This document shows positions 1 to 8,706 of a stretch of 60,921 bases of DNA, piece after piece. Source of the DNA: Clostridia bacterium (GTDB taxonomy: Bacteria > Bacillota > Clostridia > Oscillospirales > CAG-272); NCBI GenBank assembly GCA_017504245.1, contig JAFVRQ010000079.1, positions 1 to 60,921 on the forward strand, in the 5' to 3' direction. Made by a program: the position numbers and the translations under genes. The notes beneath the pieces were generated by a model, which saw only the letters and a program-made list of their open reading frames with translations, had not been told where the DNA came from and did no database searches. How positions within the stretch are numbered: position 1 is the stretch's first letter; each line of letters starts with the position of its first letter.

Positions 1-14
1 ATAAAAACAGCACT

Positions 15-43
15 ATTATACCTAAATAACAAAAATATGTCAT
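15..43 (-). promoter_or_regulatory. Sigma-A type promoter reading out of the window
   Basis: On the minus strand an ATGACA -35 box (38-43) and a perfect TATAAT -10 box (15-20) are separated by 17 bp. It would fire leftwards into sequence outside the window. The stretch 44-181 is AT-rich and holds no gene I can support. Confidence 0.5.
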
Positions 44-184
44 TTATCTTTAAGTCAAGTACGATTTGGTAAACTGATGCCATCATCTCCTTGTGAATTT
101 TTATGAAAATCCAAAGTACACTTTATATTTTCATAATTTTACGCATTTGTAAAGCTATTCAATTTTTTCAAAATTTAATATAAA

Positions 185-215
185 AATTAAAAAGCGAGTC
201 ACGACAGACTCGCTT
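185..215 (-). terminator. Rho-independent terminator of the DUF4143 ATPase gene
   Basis: A 9-bp stem (192-200 with 207-215) around a 6-nt loop begins a few bases after the ATPase stop codon and is followed on the minus strand by a T-rich run. Confidence 0.85.
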
Positions 216-221
216 CATCAA

Positions 222-1580
222 TTAGTGATCCGTTATATAATCTTCTAAAGAAGATATCTCCATAAAACGCATTAACAGGAATGCGCAGAAATATGGGAAT
301 GTAAATATCTTATTGCTATAACCCACATTGTTATAGGAAAATTTAATTCCATATTGTATATCAGGATATTTTTCGGAATCAATCAGTGTTCTCATTGATT
401 TTGATCTTCCACTTCTCGCCTTAACTTCCACTGGTATAAGTGATTTTGCACTTCTTATAAAGAAATCCTCTTCCAAAGTAGAATCTTCCTTTTTATAGTA
501 GTACAAGCTATACCCCGCCTTTGTCAATGCCTCACCAACAATATTTTCATACAATGCACCTTTATAAACCCCAAGATTTTTGTTTGCTCTGAGATCATCA
601 CCAGCTTCTTTATCAAGCAACGATACGAGCAATCCTGTATCCGCAAAATATAGCTTATATTTATCGGGATCGTAATTGCCTCCCAAAGGAAGTTCTGGAA
701 AGTCAAGGCAGTAGCAAGCGTTAACAATGCCTGCATCGATCAACCATTCCGCGCAACCTCTATAATCTCTATATCGAGCTCCCGAAACAATCTTTGCAGT
801 TTGGAATTTTTTATTCTCTTTGGCAAGCTGTGGAGCTATGCTGTTAAACACATTAATTATTCTTGCTTGGTCTAATCCATCTGCATATTTTCGTATATCC
901 TCTTTATAGTCTGCAATCAACTGTCCTTGAATTTCTAAAGAACCTTCAAACGTTCCTTTTTGAATATACTCCTTAACTACCGCGGGCATACCGCCAAGAA
1001 TAGCATAATCAAGAAATAATGAGTGATATATATCCATCTCCAAATCATTAAATGGACTCATAGTTTTCATATGCAAAAGCATATCGGATACTGCATCCTC
1101 ACCATAGCCTTTTGCCCACAAAAATTCTTCAAAATCCATTGAATACATCGTGTAATCTGTCTTGTTACCTACACTGTTACTTTCGATTCTTCGATAATTT
1201 AAACCGAGCATAGAACCGGAACATATTACATCAAATCTTCCGTCTATCCTAAAAAATTTAAGTGCAGTTGCAATTTCCGGAAATTCCGTTATCTCATCAA
1301 AAAAGATAAGTGTCTTTTGCGGTATAAACTGCTTTGAAGGATCAATACGCGATATATTTTTAATTATATTGTCAACATCATATCCATCCGCAATTATCTT
1401 TTTATATTTTTCATCTCTGACAAAATTAATCTCAATTACACTATCGTAATTATCATTTGCAAAGTGTAATATAGACTCTGTTTTTCCTATCTGTCTGCAG
1501 CCCTTTACTATCAATGGCTTTTTATTGGGATTAAATTTCCATTTCAACAAATATGTGTCTATTTTTCGTTTTAAATACAT
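222..1580 (-). CDS. AAA-type ATPase with DUF4143 C-terminal domain (COG1373 family)
   Basis: The protein has a P-loop near its N-terminus (GCRQIGKT, residues 27-34 from the chosen start) and a Walker B strand (LIFFDEI). Its C-terminal part matches the DUF4143 pattern, including EEDFF and PVEVKA, which resembles a PD-(D/E)xK nuclease-like core. Members of this family are common accessory ATPases in gut bacteria; no cellular role is established and none is assigned here. I start at the second ATG because the GGGGG just before it makes a good ribosome site that overlaps the first ATG at 1592. The gene is monocistronic, with its own promoter at 1615-1643, upstream repeats at 1648-1730 and a terminator right after the stop. 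Confidence 0.9.
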   Translation of the reverse strand: MYLKRKIDTYLLKWKFNPNKKPLIVKGCRQIGKTESILHFANDNYDSVIEINFVRDEKYKKIIADGYDVDNIIKNISRIDPSKQFIPQKTLIFFDEITEFPEIATALKFFRIDGRFDVICSGSMLGLNYRRIESNSVGNKTDYTMYSMDFEEFLWAKGYGEDAVSDMLLHMKTMSPFNDLEMDIYHSLFLDYAILGGMPAVVKEYIQKGTFEGSLEIQGQLIADYKEDIRKYADGLDQARIINVFNSIAPQLAKENKKFQTAKIVSGARYRDYRGCAEWLIDAGIVNACYCLDFPELPLGGNYDPDKYKLYFADTGLLVSLLDKEAGDDLRANKNLGVYKGALYENIVGEALTKAGYSLYYYKKEDSTLEEDFFIRSAKSLIPVEVKARSGRSKSMRTLIDSEKYPDIQYGIKFSYNNVGYSNKIFTFPYFCAFLLMRFMEISSLEDYITDH

Positions 1581-1614
1581 ATTTACCCCCATAATTAATT
1601 TTATTCTTACCGAT

Positions 1615-1643
1615 ATTATACACGATTATTCTTAAGTTGTCAA
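1615..1643 (-). promoter_or_regulatory. Sigma-A promoter of the DUF4143 ATPase
   Basis: A perfect TTGACA (1638-1643), a 17-bp spacer and a perfect TATAAT (1615-1620) lie about 35 bp upstream of the chosen start. Confidence 0.9.
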
Positions 1644-1647
1644 GGTA

Positions 1648-1730
1648 TTTGGTTGTTTTATGAGTGTATATTTTTGCTTTTTGGCTTTTTTATGAGCGAA
1701 TAACTTTTATATTTGGTTATTTTATGAGTG
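1648..1730. repeat. Three 19-bp direct repeats at an exact 32-bp period (operator-like array)
   Basis: Copies lie at 1648-1666, 1680-1698 and 1712-1730. The shared pattern is TTTGGnTnTTTTATGAGyG with only a few differences. Starts are exactly 32 bp apart, about three helical turns, so all copies face the same side of the DNA. The first copy ends 4 bp from the -35 box of the ATPase promoter, so an activator or repressor array is likely. Only three copies and 13-bp spacers argue against a CRISPR array. Confidence 0.75.
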
Positions 1731-1742
1731 AACAAATAAAAA

Positions 1743-1779
1743 CTCCCGACAAACCACACGATTTGTCGGGCTGTTTTTT
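1743..1779. terminator. Bidirectional terminator-like hairpin
   Basis: A 9-bp stem CCCGACAAA/TTTGTCGGG (1745-1753 with 1762-1770) has a T run after it on the plus strand and another on the minus strand. It sits just downstream of the decayed minus-strand gene at 1794-2000 and insulates the repeat array. Confidence 0.75.
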
Positions 1780-1793
1780 GTTACATAGATACC

Positions 1794-2000
1794 TTAATTT
1801 TTGGAGTAAAAATCATCGGGATTTTTCCCCATTTTTTCCCCATTTTTTACTTCAAATACATAAAAATATGGGTATTTACATAGATTTGTTAATTTCAATA
1901 AATAAACCGTAAACCCTTGATATATAAGGGTTTATTGAACTTTGAGGAGTTATATGAATTTATGAAAAAAAGGCGCTGAAACTTCAATTCCCAGCTTCAT
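1794..2000 (-). pseudogene. Decayed gene: intact promoter and start, short reading frame, unrelated-frame tail
   Basis: A start codon at 2000 follows a strong AAAGGAG ribosome site but the frame stops after 16 codons (MKLGIEVSAPFFHKFI, ending at 1950). About 20 bp further a 45-codon open stretch (1931-1794) ends in NGEKMGKNPDDFYSKN, followed by a terminator. Similar Gly/Lys-rich tails occur at the end of some tyrosine-recombinase genes, which is why I suspect the scar of an integrase-type or other mobile gene, but that is a weak inference. What is directly seen is a promoter, ribosome site, start, stop and terminator with no full gene between them. Confidence 0.35.
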
Positions 2001-2047
2001 ATAATAATCTCCTTTAACAGACCATATCTATCCATATTAACTTACAT

Positions 2048-2076
2048 ATTATATCACATAAGTTCCTTTTTTTCAA
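2048..2076 (-). promoter_or_regulatory. Sigma-A promoter of the decayed gene
   Basis: TTGAAA (2071-2076), a 17-bp spacer and a perfect TATAAT (2048-2053), followed by the AAAGGAG ribosome site of the start at 2000. Confidence 0.75.
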
Positions 2077-2084
2077 GTATCCTT

Positions 2085-2387
2085 GTTTAATTTATTACTT
2101 CTGCTTTCAAAAATTCTTCAAACAATTTGCGTTTTAGAGTTTTATATTTATTTTGAAGGATATAAAGCTGTTTTTGAATGCTTTTTATCTTCAAGCAAGC
2201 ATTCGGGGTATATGTGTTTGGTGGTAACCAAGCCATAGTTATGACGGTTAAATAATATAAGAAATCAAAACCACCGGTTCAAGCGGTGGTTTGCTCTACC
2301 CCTAAAAGGGGGTATTACAGGCTTCACCTAAAGGGTTACCGAACTATATTATAGCATTACACGCCCCACAACCCGTGAACGGGCAAC
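2085..2387. repeat. Noncoding stretch with compact hairpins, possible IS200/IS605-type end
   Basis: No gene is visible. It contains a GC-rich hairpin AACCACCG/CGGTGGTT (2269-2291) and a second small one TACCCC/GGGGTA (about 2297-2313). An isolated GC-rich hairpin in AT-rich DNA is what the end of an IS200/IS605-family element looks like, but no transposase or TnpB reading frame remains, so the assignment is tentative. Confidence 0.3.
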
Positions 2388-2523
2388 TATGCAAGCCCCT
2401 TTGTGTAAAGGGGGCTGTCGCAAGGCGACTGGGGGATTGTTCTATATCTTTACAATCCTTCCGTCAAAATCAAAGATTTTACCACCGCCCTTTGCACAAG
2501 GGAGGCCTTTTTCGGCTTGCATA
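2388..2523. repeat. Small element with terminal inverted repeats (MITE-like)
   Basis: The ends are exact inverted copies: TATGCAAGCC (2388-2397) and GGCTTGCATA (2514-2523). Inside are further palindromes, including CCCCTTTGTGTAAAGGGG and GGATTGT/ACAATCC. No reading frame of substance is present. A separate hairpin CCCCCAGT/ACTGGGGG (2562-2580) follows. It looks like a non-autonomous dispersed repeat of the type common in Clostridia. Confidence 0.55.
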
Positions 2524-2604
2524 AAGCTCGCCAAAATTAATGTAGCACTTCTCTATTTTTGCCCCCAGTAAAACTGGGGGTTGTTGCACCCTAAAGGAAC
2601 CAAA

Positions 2605-2640
2605 ACAAAAAAGAAGTGAGCTCGGCTCACTTCTTTATTT
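2605..2640 (-). terminator. Terminator of the GH2-GH43-PHP-galT operon
   Basis: An 11-bp-class stem (2611-2621 with 2625-2635, core GAAGTGAGC/GCTCACTTC) follows the galT stop and is followed by TTTTTTG on the minus strand. Confidence 0.9.
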
Positions 2641-2643
2641 ATA

Positions 2644-4134
2644 TTAAAGACATTTTATAAATCTATCAAAAGCGGCTTGCCCCTCTGCATCTCTCTTGAA
2701 CACGCCAGCATCACACAAAACCTCGCGGAAAACCTTTCCTATTTCCATATCGAGAATTGCTCTTGCGTTTTCACTTGAAAGCTCGGGATGTCTTAAAAGA
2801 ACGTCCCTTGCCCACTCTGCGTGTGAAGCGGTTTCGGGGAGTGCATCGAGATCATCTCCGTTAAGCAATGCCTTTTCCAAAGTTGAAATTTCATTGGCAA
2901 GTCTTGCGGGCAAAACCGCAAGTCCCATAACCTCAATAAGACCGATATTTTCCTTCTTTATGTGATGAAGCGAAGGATTGGGATGGTAAAGTCCAAGCGG
3001 TCTTTCTTCTGTTGTCAGATTATTGCGAAGAACGAGATCGCAAACGTAAACGTTACCGTTCATTCTTGCGATTGGCGTGACCGTATTATGAGGAACACCG
3101 TCGGTTTCAGCAAATATGTAAGCCGCAGGATCACTATACTCTCTCCATTTGGAAAGGACAAGGTCGCAAGCATCCTGAAGCTCATCGCGATTTTCAGAGC
3201 TCAAACGGATAACAGACATAGGCCATTTAACAATACCTGCTTTAACGTTTTCAAATCCGCAAAGCTTAAATTCCCTTTCAATTTCCGCCTTTTCCATAGC
3301 AAAGGTGTATCTTCCGCCCTGAAAATGCTCGTGACTCAAAATCGAGCCGCCAACGATGGGCAAATCTGCATTCGAGCCCACAAAATAATGAGGAAATTGC
3401 TCAATAATATCAAAAAGCTTTGAGAAAACCGAGCGGTCAATCTTCATTGGAATATGCTTTGAATTAAACACGATGCAATGCTCGTTATAATATCCGTATG
3501 GAGAATACTGAAGCTCCCATCTCTCACTGTTCACCACGAGGGGAATGGGTCTTAAATTCTGACGCGCGGGATGATTTGCGTGTCCCGCAAAGCCCGCATT
3601 CTCGGAGCAAAGCTGACATTTCGGATAACTGCTCGCCTTTTTGAGCTTAGCCGCCGCAATATCCCTTGGGTCCTTTTCGGGCTTGGATCTGTTTATAGTA
3701 ATATCAAGCGTTCCATAGTCGCAATCATAGGTCCAAACAAGGTCCTTAGCTATTCTCTCAGCACGAACGTAGTTCGTATTTTTGCTATACTGATAATACC
3801 AATCCGTTGCTTCCTTGGGAGAGCGAGCATACCTGCGATTAAATTCTGCAATCACCTCGCGAGGCATTGCCGTGAAAAGTCCCATAATCCTTGTATCAAA
3901 AAGGTCACGTGAATTGGTGGTGTCGGCAATTATACCGTTTTCGCAGGCATAATCGATAATGGGAGAAAGAATTGCTTCAATGCTTTCCATATCGGTAGAA
4001 GCTGCATTTTCATCCCAGTCTGCAAGATGTAATGCATCCATAATAGCATTACGAACAACTATAACGTCATCCTCTGTTATTAATTGATTCTTTATGCCGT
4101 AATTAATTAAATTTTGAATTGCTCCGCAAATCAT
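2644..4134 (-). CDS. galT: Galactose-1-phosphate uridylyltransferase, type 2
   Basis: This cytoplasmic Leloir-pathway enzyme moves UMP from UDP-glucose to galactose-1-phosphate, giving UDP-galactose and glucose-1-phosphate. The 496-residue length and sequence match the Gram-positive type-2 family. The active-site HEH lies at 268-270 (SHEHFQGG) and a CxxC pair at 173-176. It is the last gene of the operon, 12 bp after the PHP gene, with ribosome site AAAGGAG at the PHP stop, and is followed by a terminator. No galK or galE is in the window. Its place at the end of a glycosidase operon suggests that galactose, or a galactose derivative, is released from the imported glycan. Confidence 0.95.
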   Translation of the reverse strand: MICGAIQNLINYGIKNQLITEDDVIVVRNAIMDALHLADWDENAASTDMESIEAILSPIIDYACENGIIADTTNSRDLFDTRIMGLFTAMPREVIAEFNRRYARSPKEATDWYYQYSKNTNYVRAERIAKDLVWTYDCDYGTLDITINRSKPEKDPRDIAAAKLKKASSYPKCQLCSENAGFAGHANHPARQNLRPIPLVVNSERWELQYSPYGYYNEHCIVFNSKHIPMKIDRSVFSKLFDIIEQFPHYFVGSNADLPIVGGSILSHEHFQGGRYTFAMEKAEIEREFKLCGFENVKAGIVKWPMSVIRLSSENRDELQDACDLVLSKWREYSDPAAYIFAETDGVPHNTVTPIARMNGNVYVCDLVLRNNLTTEERPLGLYHPNPSLHHIKKENIGLIEVMGLAVLPARLANEISTLEKALLNGDDLDALPETASHAEWARDVLLRHPELSSENARAILDMEIGKVFREVLCDAGVFKRDAEGQAAFDRFIKCL

Positions 4135-4146
4135 AGCTTATCTCCT

Positions 4147-5169
4147 TTAATCGTCAATAAATTCGTTAACAAAATACGCGCGGCTATAGGCGGTATTTCC
4201 CTTTTCATCTACCAAGGTAATGCGAATATATGGGTTTTCGCTAATTCCCTGCTTCAGCATATCAATATGCCAACCAATGTCAAAGCTAACCTCCGTTAAA
4301 GAATTTGCTTCTTCTCTTTTTGCAAAAAGATGTCTGTTTTCGGTTGAAAGTCCAACGAACGCAACGGGCGAGGTAACTATTTTAACAACTCCGTTCTCTA
4401 TTGAAATTTCCAAAAATTCAGGTCCTGTTGAAGCATAAAAATCACCGTTTTTCAAGGCGTTAAAAATGCTTCCGTAAGTCAACCCTTCTGCCCTTATCAT
4501 CACGTAACCGCCAAAGCAATCACGCAAAAGATGAGCATCGTCGGTAGCAAGGGGAAATACATTCTTTCCCTGTCGCAAAAGATCGTCAAAGGGTTGGGCG
4601 GTATCGAAATAACCGTTCCTTGCACACCCCGTGTTGTAAAGCTCTATTCCCCATAAACCTTTAAGGTCTGCATAATCAGAATAATTCTGCAATGACCAAA
4701 CGGGATGATTATAGGACACGATGCACCCCTCGTCATTCGCCATTTTTATTACCTTGTTGACGTCATTCACGTCATAAATTCGATTGTGCTGCGTAGCTTC
4801 CTGCTCACCAGTAATATTCTGATATGAATGCTCAAGCCACATTTTGCTCTTGTCAAAGGTATTAAAGCAATTTTTATTCTCATCAGGGGAATAAATATTC
4901 AGATGATAAGTTTTTGCATAACAAAAATCACAGTCAGTTCGGTTATTGGTGCTTATCTCGGTTGACGTAATAGCAACAAAATTCTCATCCGTAAGCTCAG
5001 GATGCGGCACCATAACCTCGTGGTCGGTAAAGGCAACTACCGAATATCCCTTTTCCATATAAATTCTTTTTATTTCCTCAGGGCTCATAGCACCGTCGGA
5101 AACGTTGGTGTGAACGTGCAAATTTGCCTTATAAAAGCTGCCAACGTTGGATAAAAGATATTTTTTCAT
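4147..5169 (-). CDS. PHP-domain metal-dependent phosphoesterase
   Basis: The 340-residue protein has the PHP motifs in order: HVHTNVSDG (residues 18-26), FTDHE, an NHP motif in the middle and TDDAH, which together would bind two or three metal ions. There is no signal peptide, so it should act in the cytoplasm. PHP proteins hydrolyse phosphoesters, but the substrate cannot be read from sequence. It lies 16 bp after the GH43 gene and has a GGAGG ribosome site, so it is cotranscribed with glycosidases and galT. A role on a phosphorylated sugar or sugar-phosphate ester is plausible. Confidence 0.85.
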   Translation of the reverse strand: MKKYLLSNVGSFYKANLHVHTNVSDGAMSPEEIKRIYMEKGYSVVAFTDHEVMVPHPELTDENFVAITSTEISTNNRTDCDFCYAKTYHLNIYSPDENKNCFNTFDKSKMWLEHSYQNITGEQEATQHNRIYDVNDVNKVIKMANDEGCIVSYNHPVWSLQNYSDYADLKGLWGIELYNTGCARNGYFDTAQPFDDLLRQGKNVFPLATDDAHLLRDCFGGYVMIRAEGLTYGSIFNALKNGDFYASTGPEFLEISIENGVVKIVTSPVAFVGLSTENRHLFAKREEANSLTEVSFDIGWHIDMLKQGISENPYIRITLVDEKGNTAYSRAYFVNEFIDD

Positions 5170-5185
5170 TACCGCGCCTCCAATT

Positions 5186-6832
5186 CTATTTTCCTAAAAT
5201 AACTATTTCGTTAATTGCGCCGCCGCTTTCCAAATTAAATCCTATCTTTACCTTTTCGGCTTCAAAGGTCTTTAATATTTCCAAATTAAAGCAGCTTAAC
5301 GGACGCACAAATTCCGTTTCATCGTTAACGTAAAAATCCTCACAAAACTGCGGATAATAGATAATATTTCCGTTTCCGAAATCAATGTACTCTATTTCTA
5401 CGATATACGAGTCGTAATATGCGCTATTATATACGAGAATGCCTTTGATTTCGTAAAAATCGTCAAACTCAATTTCTATATAGGACTCGCCTTTACCCAA
5501 AATCACCTCATTGTCCTTGGTATCAAGGTTGTAGCAGTCAACGATATAATTATCGTTAACGTTTTGAATATTTTGAATGTTGCTACCTGTAATTATCACA
5601 TCATTCAGTATATTTTTATATCCGCTAATGCTTTCGGGTAAATTGATTATGGAATAAGTGGGTCCATTAATAAACGGAACACCGTTTTCATCGAAATACA
5701 CATAATCAAATGCGAAGAAACGCTCGGTATAGTACTTGGAATTCCAATTTCTATTCTGATGCCCGTGATAAGCAACCATAAGCTCATCTCCCACATAGAA
5801 GAAGCAATGATGTCCGGTGCCTGAAGCAAAGCCGCTCCATTGCTTGTAAATAAGAGCTTCTTCGTCGTTTGTTCCGGGAAATCCCATAAGCAAATTCTTC
5901 CATATTTTGCCTTCCTCATAGGGCTTTACAAAATTGCCGAGAGGAGATTCGGATACGGCGTAGCAAACATTATAGTGCTTGTTCCAAGCACCGTTTGCAG
6001 AGTATGTCAAATAATACTTCCCATTACTTTTAATCATAAACGGAGCTTCGTTAATTTGGATTTTGTCATCACGGTACAATTCCCACTCCAACAGTATTTC
6101 TTCACTCTCGGAGTCAACCGTTCCCGGTCTTAAAAGAACCTTATATGTGGACCAATCCGCTTGATATGGATTGAACATCTCAACTCCTGCGATATGCTGA
6201 TCGGTATCCCTCGTAACGAAGTACATATACATTTTACCGTCGTCGTCAACAAATATGGTTGTATCAAGACATCTTTGGGGGCATACCTCGTCATCTTGGA
6301 ACAATGGATTATTCAATCCGTCAACCTCATCATTAACTAAAGGCTCATAAGGACCCAAGGGGTTATCTGCAACCACAACGCTGCATCTTCTCGTTCCCTT
6401 ACCAACGGAATCCATTGCACTATAATACATATAATACATTCCATCGAAGCAATAAATCTCAGGAGCATAAACCTCGGGATTATTACATTCCCAACCGTTG
6501 TAAAGAGCGGGATCGTATATCGCATAATAAGGCACATAATCCACAAAATTCGTCGTAACATAGCAATCAACAACGTTGACATTTCTATCGCTCGTTCCAA
6601 CGATATAATATGTATTATCCTCAACGTAAACGTGAGGGTCCGGCAACGGTACATCCTTCAATTCATTCATATACCATAATGAATTATTATAATCAATGGA
6701 CTCACCGTTGTATTGAGAGGTTAAATCAAGATAGTCCTCATTTTCAATCAAATAATCCTTTTTGGTTTCCTGCGGTTTGCAGGAAACCAAAATCATTATG
6801 ATTGCACATAAAAAAACCAAAAATCTTTTCAT
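5186..6832 (-). CDS. GH43-family glycosidase lipoprotein (copy A)
   Basis: A lipoprotein signal ending in LVSC places the 548-residue enzyme on the outer face of the membrane. Five-bladed propeller signatures of GH43 follow: PDPHVYVED (catalytic-base Asp region), TTIFVDDDGKMYMY (pKa-modulating Asp region) and INEAPFMIKSNGKYY (acid Glu region). The last 150 residues look like a beta-sandwich accessory domain. It is a clear paralogue of the GH43 at 23425-25095, sharing these blocks and the VDCYNL segment near the C-terminus. GH43 enzymes cleave arabinosyl, xylosyl or galactosyl bonds; the exact specificity is not readable here. The start lies 1 bp after the GH2 stop, so translation is probably coupled. 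Confidence 0.85.
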   Translation of the reverse strand: MKRFLVFLCAIIMILVSCKPQETKKDYLIENEDYLDLTSQYNGESIDYNNSLWYMNELKDVPLPDPHVYVEDNTYYIVGTSDRNVNVVDCYVTTNFVDYVPYYAIYDPALYNGWECNNPEVYAPEIYCFDGMYYMYYSAMDSVGKGTRRCSVVVADNPLGPYEPLVNDEVDGLNNPLFQDDEVCPQRCLDTTIFVDDDGKMYMYFVTRDTDQHIAGVEMFNPYQADWSTYKVLLRPGTVDSESEEILLEWELYRDDKIQINEAPFMIKSNGKYYLTYSANGAWNKHYNVCYAVSESPLGNFVKPYEEGKIWKNLLMGFPGTNDEEALIYKQWSGFASGTGHHCFFYVGDELMVAYHGHQNRNWNSKYYTERFFAFDYVYFDENGVPFINGPTYSIINLPESISGYKNILNDVIITGSNIQNIQNVNDNYIVDCYNLDTKDNEVILGKGESYIEIEFDDFYEIKGILVYNSAYYDSYIVEIEYIDFGNGNIIYYPQFCEDFYVNDETEFVRPLSCFNLEILKTFEAEKVKIGFNLESGGAINEIVILGK

Positions 6833-6833
6833 T

Positions 6834-8567
6834 TTACTTTACTAATATTTCTCGAACCTTAGCAGGATCAATTTTCAGGTTATGCTCATTATCCAAAAGC
6901 CCATTCATCTCCTGTTGAACGTCAGTAAGCTGAGTATAGCAAAATCCTTGGAACTCAGAATTGTAGATACCGTCAACAAGATCCTTCAAGCGCGCAAAAA
7001 ACTCATCGTCATTTTTCGCAGCGGAGTTGTAGCCCCAATTTATGCCTACAGCATCCCTTTGAAGCATAATTCCACCAAATTCTGTTAATATAGCAGGATC
7101 ACCCTTAAAGCTGTTACCGTTTGCATACACTCTTCTGAATGATTCAAACTGCGTATTGTGAGTTGATTGGTTGTATTTGGCATTAAAGTCAGCGCCGGAA
7201 TAAGAATAATCGTGAATGGATAAAATATCGCTATCGGAGATATTCTCCCAACCGTCATTGGTAGAAACAAGTCTTGAGGGGTCGATTGCCTTCGTTAAGC
7301 GATACAATGACGAAGCAAAATTCTGCTGCTCGCGGTTGAGCAATAATTTTCTTACGCCCCAGGATTCATTGAGCGGAACATATGTAATAATCGACGAGAA
7401 TTTCTTAGCAGTATTAAGAATCTCCTGCCATTCCTTTGTAAGGTATGCTATCTCATCACTATTGAAATTATATGCAGACGGCATTTCGCACCAAGTGAGA
7501 AGTCCAAGCTCGTCAGCATAATAGTAATAATACGGATCCTCGAACTTTTGATGCTTTCTTGCACCGTTAAAGCCCATTTCTTTAGTCAAAGCAACGTCTT
7601 TCTTGATTTCCTCAATACTTGGGGGAGTAAGACCCGAATCCTTCCAATAGCCCTGATCCAAAATCAAACGCTGATAAAGAGGCTTATTATTCATCAAAAC
7701 TCTGCCGTCCTGCGTACTGATTTTTCTCATACCGAATCTTGTATGTACTGTATCAAGAAGAACGTTATTCCCATACAAATTAAAATCAACGTAGAAAAGA
7801 TTGGGATGCTCGGGAGCCCAATACGTAATCTCATCAACAAAATTAAGCTCCATCATATTAACTCTGTAGCGAGTGTATTTACCGTCGGTTGAGAACATTT
7901 GGCGTTTTACAAGCTTATTATCGTAATACACCTTGATTTCAACCATATCCGCAAGTGAATTTCTGAGCTTCACTTCACCGCCAAAGGAATTGGTATCGAT
8001 ATCGGGAGTAATTGAAAAATCCTCAATAGAATCCTTGCCGACAAAATCAAGCCAAACGCTCTGCCAAATACCGCTGTTGGGAATATACCAACACGCCCAG
8101 GGCTCGTTTATCCAATGCTGCTTTCCTCTTGGAATCGTCGGGTCAAGCGGGTCGTAGCATTTTACTACGATAACGTTTTCTCCCTCTTTAACAAGCTTTG
8201 TAATATCAGCCGTGAAGGGCGCAAAGCCCCCTTGATGGAAAACGGCAAAATGACCGTTAACCCAAACGGTTGTAATATAATCACTTGCATTAAAGCCCAA
8301 AATAACGTCCTTATCGGCTTTATCAAAAACAAAGCTTCTTCTATACCACAAGGTATCGTGAAATTCGGTATCGCCAATTCCACTATCGGCATACTGATAT
8401 GAAAAAGGAACGTTAATTTCTTTTGAAAGCTTAACATTACCGTTATGAATTCCTCTTAATTCGCCATCGTGATTATCGTCAAACTCGAATTCCCAAATAC
8501 CGTTCAATGATAACCATTCATCTCTTCTAAAATGAGGTCTTGGATATTCATTTCTTAATTTCAACAT
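6834..8567 (-). CDS. Glycoside hydrolase family 2 (beta-glycosidase)
   Basis: The 577-residue protein has the GH2 plan: a sugar-binding jelly-roll domain, an Ig-like domain and a TIM barrel. The acid/base Glu is in PLNESWG and the nucleophile Glu in ILTEFGG. There is no signal peptide, so it acts on imported oligosaccharide in the cytoplasm. It is the first gene after the promoter at 8634-8662 and has an AGAGGAG ribosome site. Beta-galactosidase, beta-glucuronidase and alpha-L-arabinopyranosidase-like activities all occur in such short GH2 enzymes. Proximity to galT favours a galactose-releasing role, but that is inference. Confidence 0.9.
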   Translation of the reverse strand: MLKLRNEYPRPHFRRDEWLSLNGIWEFEFDDNHDGELRGIHNGNVKLSKEINVPFSYQYADSGIGDTEFHDTLWYRRSFVFDKADKDVILGFNASDYITTVWVNGHFAVFHQGGFAPFTADITKLVKEGENVIVVKCYDPLDPTIPRGKQHWINEPWACWYIPNSGIWQSVWLDFVGKDSIEDFSITPDIDTNSFGGEVKLRNSLADMVEIKVYYDNKLVKRQMFSTDGKYTRYRVNMMELNFVDEITYWAPEHPNLFYVDFNLYGNNVLLDTVHTRFGMRKISTQDGRVLMNNKPLYQRLILDQGYWKDSGLTPPSIEEIKKDVALTKEMGFNGARKHQKFEDPYYYYYADELGLLTWCEMPSAYNFNSDEIAYLTKEWQEILNTAKKFSSIITYVPLNESWGVRKLLLNREQQNFASSLYRLTKAIDPSRLVSTNDGWENISDSDILSIHDYSYSGADFNAKYNQSTHNTQFESFRRVYANGNSFKGDPAILTEFGGIMLQRDAVGINWGYNSAAKNDDEFFARLKDLVDGIYNSEFQGFCYTQLTDVQQEMNGLLDNEHNLKIDPAKVREILVK

Positions 8568-8633
8568 ACATAAACTCCTCTTATTATGCGATTTTTTTCA
8601 TAAGAAAATATATTTTAATCATAAATATACTTT

Positions 8634-8662
8634 ATTATAAGAAAAATCTTCCTGCGTGTCAA
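8634..8662 (-). promoter_or_regulatory. Sigma-A promoter of the GH2-GH43-PHP-galT operon
   Basis: Perfect TTGACA (8657-8662), 17 bp, perfect TATAAT (8634-8639). The transcript starts about 60 bp before the GH2 start. The leader holds the palindrome AAAATATATTTT, a possible operator. Confidence 0.85.
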
Positions 8663-8691
8663 GACGAAAGCTGAAAAAATCAGCCTTCGTC
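8663..8691 (-). terminator. Stem-loop after the GDPD gene, abutting the next promoter
   Basis: An imperfect 12-bp stem (8663-8674 with 8680-8691) closes on a T-rich loop. It directly touches the -35 box of the next promoter, and no T run follows, so it may be a weak terminator, a boundary for mRNA decay, or an operator. Confidence 0.45.
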
Positions 8692-8706
8692 CCACACATA
8701 ATTTAA

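Noticed and set aside
1..83. Start of a partial minus-strand gene (ATG at 83, ribosome-site-like AAGGAG)
   Set aside because: A better promoter (15-43) lies inside the supposed coding region and the ribosome site is too close to the start.
1648..1730. CRISPR-like array
   Set aside because: Only three 19-bp repeats with 13-bp spacers and no cas genes; the position at a promoter fits an operator better.
1664..1912. 82-codon plus-strand frame
   Set aside because: It runs through the phased repeats and a terminator hairpin and has no ribosome site.
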